A stretch of DNA of 64,000 bases from Paenibacillus peoriae KCTC 3763. Lineage in GTDB: Bacteria; Bacillota; Bacilli; Paenibacillales; Paenibacillaceae. A program made the position numbers and the translations under genes. The DNA is taken from NCBI RefSeq assembly GCF_000236805.1, contig NZ_AGFX01000037.1, positions 1 through 64,000 on the forward strand, given 5' to 3'. This document shows, in pieces, positions 40,836-47,692 of this stretch (within the stretch, counting starts at the first letter, position 1; every line of letters begins with the position of its first letter). Under the pieces are notes generated by a model. The model did not search any database and had not been told where the DNA came from. It worked only from the letters and a program-made list of their open reading frames with translations.

Positions 40836-41501
40836 ATGGGGGACTCCAATTCTAAATCAGATATTAAAGAACGCTTATATCAACAATTTGCGCGAATTGG
40901 AAAGTGTCTATCCAGTGATAAAAGACTTGAGATTATGGACATATTATCGAATGGCCCAAAATCTGTTGAGGGATTGGCTTTACAAACTGGAATGAGTGTT
41001 GCAAACGTTTCGCGACATCTACAAATTTTGTTAGAGGCTCGATTGGTAAAGTGTTATAAAAAGGGTACTTATGTCATTTATAGTATTAGTGATTCGTCGG
41101 TAACACAGTTTTTATCTTCGTTATGGAATATATGTGAGGACAGGCTCTCAGACATCAAACAAATTAAAGAAGAGTTAGAAAGGCAATATCAAGATGTTCA
41201 GAGTATCACTAAGCAGGATCTGTTGGAAAAAATGAAGCAGGAAAAAATTATTGTCATAGATATTCGCCCTTCTGAGGAATTTGAAACAGCTCATATACCA
41301 GGTGCCATTTCAGTTCCTTTAGAACATCTGAGAGAATACCTAAAAACAATAAATAAGGCTGATGTGGAGCTTGCTGCTTATTGTCGTGGACCTTACTGTT
41401 CTTTAACATCTCAGGCCGTTGATTATATACAAAAGCAAGGATTCAAAGCTTATCGAATCGAAGAGGGTGTTCGGGAGTGGAATGCTCAAGCTGCACAGTA
41501 G
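40836..41501 (+). CDS. ArsR-family regulator fused to a rhodanese domain (copy 1)
   Basis: 221 residues. The N-terminal ArsR winged helix (ARIGKCLSSDKRLEIMDIL, then SVANVSRHLQILLEARLVKCYKKGTYVIYSI, about 18-82) carries Cys at about 24 and 73. A linker leads to a complete rhodanese domain (about 128-218) with DIRPSEEFETAHIPGAISVP and the active loop YCRGPYCS. The fusion suggests a regulator that senses or handles persulfide or other thiol-reactive signals. An ATTTC-CAATTG-GAAAT palindrome at about 40734-40750 may be its own operator. A small thioredoxin-like gene follows. Confidence 0.92.
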   Translation: MGDSNSKSDIKERLYQQFARIGKCLSSDKRLEIMDILSNGPKSVEGLALQTGMSVANVSRHLQILLEARLVKCYKKGTYVIYSISDSSVTQFLSSLWNICEDRLSDIKQIKEELERQYQDVQSITKQDLLEKMKQEKIIVIDIRPSEEFETAHIPGAISVPLEHLREYLKTINKADVELAAYCRGPYCSLTSQAVDYIQKQGFKAYRIEEGVREWNAQAAQ

Positions 41502-41563
41502 AAAATTTATCCCTGCTGCCTTTTTGTTTGAATAAAGGTTTATCTTCAGAGGGCGGTGAGTTT

Positions 41564-41893
41564 ATGATGGAAGTTCAAGAAATAACTTCAATTGAAGAAA
41601 TAGAACCATTTATTCAGAAAAACCGGTTGAGCATATTATATGTATCCCGAGAGGATTGTAGCGTGTGTCATGCTATTTATCCCAAAATCAAAGAATTACT
41701 CAGAAACTATTCCGAAATAAAGCTGGCTCATATCGAGGCTAGCCAAGTAGCAGAGGTCGCAGGAAAATTTCTGATTTTTTCGGTTCCTGCCATAATCGTG
41801 TTTCTTGACCAAAAAGAATATTTCCGTGAAGGCCGGTTTGTTCAGTTTGACCGATTAGCAACGCAATTACAACAGATGTACAGTATGATATAA
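41564..41893 (+). CDS. Thioredoxin-fold protein with CSVC motif
   Basis: 109 residues. ILYVSREDCSVCHAIYPKIKELL (about 25-47) has a thioredoxin-type CxxC, and FLIFSVPAIIVFLD supplies the cis-proline strand. It resembles the short thioredoxin-like proteins that Firmicutes keep beside redox regulators. ATG 41564 follows GGGCGGTGAG. It lies 62 bases after the ArsR-rhodanese gene, most likely in the same transcript. Confidence 0.88.
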   Translation: MMEVQEITSIEEIEPFIQKNRLSILYVSREDCSVCHAIYPKIKELLRNYSEIKLAHIEASQVAEVAGKFLIFSVPAIIVFLDQKEYFREGRFVQFDRLATQLQQMYSMI

Positions 41894-41936
41894 CGAACTA
41901 CAGATAAATAGGCGCAATAAGGTGAAACATGTTAAA

Positions 41937-41992
41937 ACACCTTCAAAGAAATGGAACCATCGTAAGATGAGTGATAATTCTGAAGGTGTCTT
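41937..41992 (+). terminator. Probable terminator
   Basis: ACACCTTCA pairs with TGAAGGTGT across a 35-base loop, followed by CTTTGTG. The long loop makes it a weak candidate. Confidence 0.5.
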
Positions 41993-42039
41993 TGTGCTGG
42001 CAGCCACTAACGAAGGCCGAGATTGTATCCCCTCAGCCC

Positions 42040-42085
42040 TTGACTTAAAAAATGTTAATTCATATAATTCAATTATTCAATCGAT
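42040..42085 (+). promoter_or_regulatory. Promoter and ArsR-type operator, copy 2 (amine oxidase)
   Basis: TTGACT (42040), 17 bases, TATAAT (42063), followed by TTCAATT-ATTC-AATCGAT (42068-42085). The left half-site matches copy 1 exactly and the right half is degenerate. Confidence 0.75.
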
Positions 42086-42179
42086 AAGTTGATTTCAATT
42101 GTATAAAAAAATTTATTCGTTAAGATCAGTCATTCTTGAAAATGCTTAATAAGATTGTCCAAAAAGGATGGGGGAGAGT

Positions 42180-43289
42180 TTGAATAATCCTGTAATTATT
42201 GTCGGTGCTGGTTTAAGTGGCCTTCGTGCTGCCTCTCTGCTTACAGCGCAAGGTATTGAATGTAAGGTTCTAGAGGTTAGAGATAGAATTGGCGGCAGGA
42301 TTCTGAGCACACTTAGTCCCAACAGGCCTGAATTGGGCAAATTTGATCTTGGTCCGACCTGGTTTTGGCCGCAGTATGAGCGTACGATTACCAATCTCGT
42401 TCAAGAACTACAGCTAGAAACTTTCGATCAGTACACCAAAGGGGCCATGTTATTTGAACGATTTCAAAACCAACCACCCGAGCGTTATATCCCGCCAGAG
42501 CACTCTGTTCAAAGGTCAATGCGATTCACAGGAGGTATACAGTCTTTAATTGAAGCGATAGCAGGTACGCTGCCTCCCGGGATTGTTGAATTAAAAACGC
42601 GAGTGACGGCAATTCAATTGGATGACTCCGGTTCTATTACAATTGAGGCAGACCTTACTGGTGGCCAGAAAAGGGAATTTCTTGCTAGTGCTGTTATCCT
42701 AGCATTGCCGCCTCGACTTGTAGCACGCCATATCGATTTTTTTCCTGCCCTCTCTCCAGAACTGATCGCCGACCTTGTCAACAAACCCACTTGGATGGCA
42801 GGACAGGCCAAAGCAATTGCTATCTATGAACATCCCTTTTGGAGAGAGTCTGGGCTTTCAGGCTTCGTATCAAGTTGGGCTGGACCCTTGCAAGAAATCC
42901 ATGATGCATCTCCTGATACAGGTGCTGGTGCATTGTTTGGTTTCTTCGGAATGTCGGCGAAAGTCCGCCGAGAGCTAGGAGAGGATAAGATTTTAGAACA
43001 AGTCATAGATCAATTGGTAAGACTTTTCGGACCTTCTGCCAAAAAAGTAAGTGCGGTTCTTTACAAAGATTGGTCCAGAGATACTGAAACAGCTGTAGCT
43101 GAAGACAGTGCTCCTCTTCAAAATTTCCCAAGCTATGGCCAACCGCCAAAAGCTGGGGTATGGGGAAATAAAATTATTTTTGCTGGTACAGAGACTAGTT
43201 CAGAATTTGGTGGGCATCTAGAAGGTGCACTTCAGTCAGCTGAGCAAGCAGCATTGAAAATAACTACACTAAGGAGGTTCTATTCATGA
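42180..43289 (+). CDS. FAD-dependent amine oxidase-family protein
   Basis: 369 residues. The N-terminal dinucleotide fold is VIIVGAGLSGLRAASLL and EVRDRIGGRILS (about 5-45). The C-terminal FAD closure is IIFAGTETSSEFGGHLEGALQSAEQAA (about 335-360), the monoamine-oxidase signature. It is shorter than typical amine oxidases (about 450), with a reduced substrate domain. TTG at 42180 is 3 to 9 bases after GGGGGAG; ATG at 42168 precedes that site. It overlaps the alcohol dehydrogenase gene by four bases, so the two enzymes are co-translated. Confidence 0.88.
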   Translation: MNNPVIIVGAGLSGLRAASLLTAQGIECKVLEVRDRIGGRILSTLSPNRPELGKFDLGPTWFWPQYERTITNLVQELQLETFDQYTKGAMLFERFQNQPPERYIPPEHSVQRSMRFTGGIQSLIEAIAGTLPPGIVELKTRVTAIQLDDSGSITIEADLTGGQKREFLASAVILALPPRLVARHIDFFPALSPELIADLVNKPTWMAGQAKAIAIYEHPFWRESGLSGFVSSWAGPLQEIHDASPDTGAGALFGFFGMSAKVRRELGEDKILEQVIDQLVRLFGPSAKKVSAVLYKDWSRDTETAVAEDSAPLQNFPSYGQPPKAGVWGNKIIFAGTETSSEFGGHLEGALQSAEQAALKITTLRRFYS

Positions 43290-44248
43290 AAATGATGAAA
43301 GCTATACAAATTCCGTCTAAAGGGGAAAAAATGCAGCTGGTTGAAATCCCGGTTCCCCAGCCTGGAGAAGGGCAAGTACGGCTCCGCGTAGAAGCATGCG
43401 GAGTATGTAATGGAGACTCGATGGCCATCGGGGGAGCTGCCTCGGAGTATCCCCGCATTCCGGGCCATGAAGTGATTGGTATAGTCGAAGAACTTGGAGC
43501 TGGTTCGACGAAGTGGAAGATTGGTGAGCGTGTCGGTATTGGATGGCATGGAGGGCATAACCACGTAACGGGATTGACAATAGACGGTGGTTATGCTGAA
43601 TACATGGTCGCCTATGAGGATAGTTTGTCCAGCATTCCGGATGAACTTTCGGCGTTGGAAGCTGCTCCACTTATGTGTGCTGGTGAAACCACTTTTAGTG
43701 CCCTTAAAAACAGCAAGGCTCGACCAGGTGATCTGGTTGCTATCCAGGGGATTGGTGGACTTGGACACCTTGCCATTCAGTTTGCGAATAAAGCAGGGTA
43801 TCGTACAGCCGCCATTTCCCGGGGGAGTGATAAAGAAACACTGGTACGTCAACTTGGGGCGCATCTCTACATTGATTCAGAAAAAGAAGATCCTGCTGAG
43901 GCATTACAGGCACTAGGTGGGGCCAAAGTCATCCTCGCTACTGCGCCGAACGCTAAAGCTATTTCGTCTCTTATCAATGGGCTTGGTCAAGATAGCGAAC
44001 TGATTATTGTGGCGGGTTCGGGCGATCAATTGGAGCTGTCAGCAATGGACTTTTTAAAAGGACCGAATACCGTAAGAGGCTCGTTTACCGGACAAGCAAA
44101 AGAAATTCAAGCAACGATTAATTTTAGCGTTCTTACTGATGTTCGGCCTATGATTGAAACATTCCCATTAGAACGAGCCAGCGAAGCATACGATAAAATG
44201 ATGTCAGCATCGACTCGATTCCGTGCTGTTTTGAATATATCTGAGTAG
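43286..44248 (+). CDS. Zinc-type alcohol dehydrogenase lacking the structural zinc lobe
   Basis: 320 residues of the MDR/AdhP type. Catalytic-zinc ligands CGVCNGD (Cys about 39) and GHEVIG (His/Glu about 62) are present, as is the NAD-binding GIGGLGHLAIQFA (about 152). Between VGIGWHGGH and DGGYAEYMV the family normally has about 20 residues with four Cys (GHC..C..G....C) for structural zinc. Here only NHVTGLTI remains, so that lobe is deleted in frame. The enzyme could still fold, as other MDR members lack this zinc, but stability or oligomer state may differ. It forms an operon with the flavoprotein under an ArsR-type operator. Confidence 0.9.
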   Translation: MKMMKAIQIPSKGEKMQLVEIPVPQPGEGQVRLRVEACGVCNGDSMAIGGAASEYPRIPGHEVIGIVEELGAGSTKWKIGERVGIGWHGGHNHVTGLTIDGGYAEYMVAYEDSLSSIPDELSALEAAPLMCAGETTFSALKNSKARPGDLVAIQGIGGLGHLAIQFANKAGYRTAAISRGSDKETLVRQLGAHLYIDSEKEDPAEALQALGGAKVILATAPNAKAISSLINGLGQDSELIIVAGSGDQLELSAMDFLKGPNTVRGSFTGQAKEIQATINFSVLTDVRPMIETFPLERASEAYDKMMSASTRFRAVLNISE

Positions 44249-44293
44249 GGTGACGATAGGACACTGCCATTTTTGAATATCTAGTGCTTACAA

Positions 44294-44345
44294 AAAGAAG
44301 ACTCCAACTCCACTTAACAGTGGTTTTGAAGTCTTCTTTGTTAAA
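44294..44345. terminator. Bidirectional terminator
   Basis: AAGAAGACT with inner CCACT and AGTGG arms pairs with AGTCTTCTT; T-rich on both sides, between converging genes. Confidence 0.8.
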
Positions 44346-44390
44346 CCTCAGGATTGACTCATTTCACTTCATCCTTTTGTGACTGGCTAC

Positions 44391-45053
44391 TTATTGAAAG
44401 TGCTCCTGCCATTCATTCAAGCCCTCTTCCATTCGAAAGGCCGTGAATCCCTCAGATTGCAATTTTTGTGCTGCCAATGCTGAGTAGACACATAATGGTC
44501 CTCTGCAGTAGGCAATAATTTCGGCGTCTTGGGGCAATTCACGCATCAACACGTCAAGATCTTCCATAGGTGCTGATATAGCTCCAGCGATATGACCTGC
44601 TTCATACTCTTCTTTAGGCCGTAAATCCACCAGCAGTATGGAATCGGTATTTAGTTTCTCCATAACCTCGTCCATCGTAAGAGTTTGAACATCATCCAAA
44701 TTATTCAAGAAATCCTCTTTGATCCTTCCGATATCAGGAAGTTGCTTTTCACTAATACGCCACAAGGAAGAAAGAAAGTTTACAATCTCAGGATCAGCCA
44801 ATGAATAAATAGCATAGGTCCCTTTTTTCGTGAATTTAACCAATTTGGCATCCAGTAAAACTTGAAGATGGCGAGATACGTTGGCAATGTTCATATCCGT
44901 GCAGGCAGCTAACTTCTCTACAGTTTTGGAGCCTTGGGATAGCACATTCAAAATCTCCAAACGCTTGTCGCTGGACAAGCATTTTCCGATTCTCGATAGT
45001 TGTCTATAGAGATCTTCCTTAAAGACTTTTGCAGAGTTCAACATATCTTCCAT
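44391..45053 (-). CDS. ArsR-family regulator fused to a rhodanese domain (copy 2)
   Basis: 220 residues, paralogous to the regulator at 40836 along its whole length. The winged helix has SRIGKCLSSDKRLEILNVLSQ and NIANVSRHLQVLLDAKLVKFTKKG; the N-terminal Cys is kept but the second position is Phe. The rhodanese part has VDLRPKEEYEAGHIAGAISAP and the active loop YCRGPLCV. ATG at 45053 follows GAGGTTG. Upstream is an inverted repeat (45082-45124) and half of the shared operator (45215-45227). It probably cross-regulates or backs up copy 1. Confidence 0.92.
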   Translation of the reverse strand: MEDMLNSAKVFKEDLYRQLSRIGKCLSSDKRLEILNVLSQGSKTVEKLAACTDMNIANVSRHLQVLLDAKLVKFTKKGTYAIYSLADPEIVNFLSSLWRISEKQLPDIGRIKEDFLNNLDDVQTLTMDEVMEKLNTDSILLVDLRPKEEYEAGHIAGAISAPMEDLDVLMRELPQDAEIIAYCRGPLCVYSALAAQKLQSEGFTAFRMEEGLNEWQEHFQ

Positions 45054-45463
45054 AATTATCAACCTCAATTCTTTACATATTGGAAAAATCGGTAATAGCG
45101 TTATGGTGCTAATACCGATTCCAGGTTAGTGTAATGCGGGTTGGCATATATGCCTTCGGAACGGCAACTGAAAATGGGTGAATAGATACCTTACAGTTAG
45201 CCCAAGTCTGCATGCCAATCAATTGAATAATAGAATTCTAACATGATCCTGCATGTAGTCAAGTGAAAATAATATAATTCCATAACAGCATATAAAATTA
45301 TACTCCGTTTCAAAAGCGAACAAAGTACAGGATATAACGAGAGGAATTAAACAGAAAGTTGGCTTGACGAACAGAGTGCTTTTTACTATAATTCAATTGA
45401 TCGATTGATTATTTGATTATAAGTGATCGATTAATCCTATAAAAAATGGAGGCATAAAATCCG
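45054..45463. promoter_or_regulatory. Divergent control region of the second ArsR-rhodanese gene
   Basis: An inverted repeat (TGG..AATCGGTA-N-TAGC with GCTA-N-TACCGATTCCA, 45082-45124) lies in the 5' region of the minus-strand regulator. CCAATCAATTGAA at 45215-45227 is an operator-like half. On the plus strand TTGACG (45364), 17 bases, TATAAT (45387) and TTCAATT-GATC-GATTGAT (45392-45409) form the promoter-operator of the rightward pair. Confidence 0.75.
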
Positions 45464-45751
45464 ATGCAAAAAGCTTATCTGCAAATTACATTAAAAGTAA
45501 ATGTTCCAGACCGCGAGGAAGCTTCAAAAGTTTATACCACTTATAAAGAGCCTTTCCTTACAAGTATTGCTGGCGCTTTATCTAAAGAGCTATTGGTTCG
45601 AGGCGAAGATATCCAAGTTCTTCACGGCTTCCGTAGTGAAGCAGACGCTAAAGCCTATCTGGAAAGCGAACTGTTCAATAATGACGTCGTAGTGGGGCTT
45701 AAAAATCTGCTTCAAGCCGATCCGGAAGTTCGAATTTATAGCGCAAATTAA
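45464..45751 (+). CDS. Small dimeric alpha/beta-barrel-like protein
   Basis: 95 residues. LQITLKVNVPDREEASKVYTTYKEPFL, then KELLVRGEDIQVLHGFRSEADAKAYLESELF and LKNLLQADPEVRIYSA follow the strand-helix-strand plan of DUF1330/ABM-type barrels ('L.GF.S...A.AYL.S..F'). The function is unknown. AAATGGAGG precedes the ATG. It is 15 bases from the OsmC gene under one ArsR-type promoter, so a role in oxidant or electrophile detoxification is plausible. Confidence 0.78.
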   Translation: MQKAYLQITLKVNVPDREEASKVYTTYKEPFLTSIAGALSKELLVRGEDIQVLHGFRSEADAKAYLESELFNNDVVVGLKNLLQADPEVRIYSAN

Positions 45752-45766
45752 AAGGAGTGAGTACAA

Positions 45767-46255
45767 ATGGCAGATCGAAAAATTAATATGAATACAGTCT
45801 GGTACAATAATGCAAAAGGTGACGGGCGTATTAAAAGCGATAATCTGAAAACGCAAATTGCGATCCCGGTTCCTAAGGGTGGAAGTGGAGAAGGGGCAGA
45901 GCCACAACAACTGCTCATGTCCTCAGCCGTTGCTTGTTATACCATGACGTTAACGTATATGCTTGATCGTAAAAAAGTGCCCGTTGCCGGATTCTTCATG
46001 GATACAGAGGGTACTGTATCTAAAGGAGATCAACTGAGTATTACACATCATCCACATGTGGTTTTGGCTTCGGATGCTTCAGAAGAAGATGTTGCTACAA
46101 CACAAGCCTTGATTCTGCAAGCTGAAAAAGACTGTCATATTGGTCAACTGCTCATAAAAGCGGGGTTGTCAGTAGGTACAGAAGGTAAGGTATCAATCGA
46201 TGCTGGAGAGGATACAACTAGCGCTTATATTAGGAAACATGGATTGGAACGGTAA
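45767..46255 (+). CDS. OsmC/Ohr-family peroxidase
   Basis: 162 residues. The two reactive Cys are in SSAVACYTMTLTYML (about 57) and AEKDCHIGQLL (about 125), the pattern of OsmC/Ohr thiol peroxidases that reduce organic hydroperoxides or related oxidants. The N-terminal NTVWYNNAKGDGRI strand is typical. It is the second gene of an ArsR-operator unit. AAAGGAG lies 8 bases before the ATG. Confidence 0.93.
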   Translation: MADRKINMNTVWYNNAKGDGRIKSDNLKTQIAIPVPKGGSGEGAEPQQLLMSSAVACYTMTLTYMLDRKKVPVAGFFMDTEGTVSKGDQLSITHHPHVVLASDASEEDVATTQALILQAEKDCHIGQLLIKAGLSVGTEGKVSIDAGEDTTSAYIRKHGLER

Positions 46256-46272
46256 AATTCATATGTATTCGG

Positions 46273-46303
46273 AGCGCCATTCCTCTGAAAAGGGAATGGC
46301 GCT
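46273..46303. terminator. Bidirectional terminator
   Basis: AGCGCCATTCC pairs exactly with GGAATGGCGCT around a nine-base loop between converging genes; T-tracts are weak. Confidence 0.7.
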
Positions 46304-46333
46304 AGCAACACAGTGAATTCGATTCGATATTTT

Positions 46334-46729
46334 TTATAATTTATTATACATATCATCATCGACAGGCTCTAACCAATTGGTTTCACCTGGGGTGAGGGCT
46401 AAATGTACAAACCAACTGTTTTTTGTTGCTCCATGCCAGTGTTTTACATTCGGTGGAATATTTACGACATCCCCGGTTTTAAGCAGTTGAGCTGGTTTTC
46501 CTTCTTCTTGGTACCAGCCCTCACCACCTGTAACCAATAAAACTTGCCCAATTATATGAGAGTGCCAGTTATTGCGGGCTCCTGGGGCAAAGGTTACATT
46601 TCCGATGGCTGTGTTCAGTGGCGCTGGATCAGTAAATACCATGTGCAAGTAAGCATCTCCGATAAAGTTGGCTTCTACCTTATTTCCCAAAGGGAAGATG
46701 GTACTGTTGTTTAATTCTTCATATGCCAT
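46334..46729 (-). CDS. Cupin-domain protein
   Basis: 131 residues. Cupin motif 1 is WHSHIIGQVLLVTGGEGWYQ (about 55-74) and motif 2 GDVVNIPPNVKHWHGA (about 86-101). Metal ligands His/His/(Gln) and His remain, with Gln replacing the usual Glu. This protein type is found beside carboxymuconolactone decarboxylases and MerR regulators, as here. It lies 20 bases downstream of the short decarboxylase-like gene in one operon. Confidence 0.9.
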   Translation of the reverse strand: MAYEELNNSTIFPLGNKVEANFIGDAYLHMVFTDPAPLNTAIGNVTFAPGARNNWHSHIIGQVLLVTGGEGWYQEEGKPAQLLKTGDVVNIPPNVKHWHGATKNSWFVHLALTPGETNWLEPVDDDMYNKL

Positions 46730-46749
46730 ATGTTTGTTCCTGCTTTCTT

Positions 46750-46938
46750 TTAGTTTTTATAGATTTCTTTTGCAATGTTAAATGCCGGCCAAGCTTTGGG
46801 CCATCCTGCATAGAATGAAAGATGAGTAATCATTTCCGCAATTTCATCTTTTGTTATGCCGTTGGCCTTTGCCTTTTGAAGATGTGGAGCTAGCTGTTCA
46901 AAATTGCCGCCAGCAATCAATGCAGAAACGGTAATCAT
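46750..46938 (-). CDS. N-terminally shortened carboxymuconolactone decarboxylase-like protein
   Basis: 62 residues corresponding to only the C-terminal half of the family (MITVSALIAGGNFEQLAPHLQKAKANGITKDEIAEMITHLSFYAGWPKAWPAFNIAKE). Full members have about 100-130 residues and an additional N-terminal helix bundle. ATG at 46938 has GGAGGG 7 bases upstream, so the shortened form has a proper start and a regulated promoter and is probably expressed. Whether it functions alone is open. Confidence 0.75.
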   Translation of the reverse strand: MITVSALIAGGNFEQLAPHLQKAKANGITKDEIAEMITHLSFYAGWPKAWPAFNIAKEIYKN

Positions 46939-46979
46939 TCTATTTCCCTCCATTCAATCTTTTATTTTGTTCAGAACTC

Positions 46980-47010
46980 AGTATAGTCCTTAAAGTTGAC
47001 TTTAATGCAA
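46980..47010 (-). promoter_or_regulatory. MerR-type promoter with 19-bp spacer
   Basis: On the minus strand TTGCAT and TATACT are 19 bases apart. The spacer carries the dyad TTAAAGT-CA-ACTTTAA (46990-47005). An over-long spacer with a central dyad is diagnostic of MerR activation. It drives the decarboxylase/cupin pair. Confidence 0.85.
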
Positions 47011-47131
47011 GTAAAATAAAACAGCGGCCCAATAGAGTTCTCCATCATATAATATGGATTAGAGAATTCTATTTGGTTTTTTAATATTTGCTCCTAGATA
47101 GTTAGAAATACTTAGAAAGAGGTGAAGTTTC

Positions 47132-47536
47132 ATGTCTTACTCCATTGGAGAATTTGCACAAATTGTTGGTGTAGCAACGAGTACGCTTCGTTACTATGAA
47201 ACAGAGGGATTACTTGCGCCTCACCGAAATGAACATAATATACGCATATATTCTGATTATGACATCGGCTGGTTTCAATTTTTGCTTCATTTGAAAAACA
47301 CCGGTATGTCGTTAACAGAGCTAAAACAATATACTGACTGGCGTGCCCAGGGTGATGATACCATTCCTGAACGGCTGGATTTACTTGAACAGCGTAAGCA
47401 TCTTTTGGAACTGGGGATTCAAGCACTACAGCAAAACATGGACGTTTTAAATCGTAAGATTGTATTCTACAAAGATCAGTTAAAGGGAAACAAGTACGAA
47501 TTTGTTCTTTACCCAAAAGAGAAAACAGAATCCTAA
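47132..47536 (+). CDS. MerR-family regulator (AdhR-like)
   Basis: 134 residues. The winged helix SIGEFAQIVGVATSTLRYYETEGLLAPHRNEHNIRIYSDYDIGWF (about 4-48) is followed by the dimerisation helix. The effector region has no conserved metal-binding Cys and resembles the aldehyde-responsive AdhR/YraB group. It is divergent from the cupin/decarboxylase operon whose promoter has the MerR dyad, 122 bases apart. Confidence 0.92.
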   Translation: MSYSIGEFAQIVGVATSTLRYYETEGLLAPHRNEHNIRIYSDYDIGWFQFLLHLKNTGMSLTELKQYTDWRAQGDDTIPERLDLLEQRKHLLELGIQALQQNMDVLNRKIVFYKDQLKGNKYEFVLYPKEKTES

Positions 47537-47641
47537 CATTCTTCCAAAACGACTGAATACTGATGGATCTCCGAAAGGCACGGCCGCCTATATTGGTGAT
47601 ATAACGTACTACAGGAGCCTTCAGCTTCTTATATAAGTATT

Positions 47642-47670
47642 CAAGCCGCCCAACTGGATTGGGCGGCTTG
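47642..47670. terminator. Bidirectional hairpin terminator
   Basis: CAAGCCGCCCAA and TTGGGCGGCTTG form a 12-bp stem between converging genes. Confidence 0.75.
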
Positions 47671-47692
47671 AATTTGCAACAAATTTTCTATG

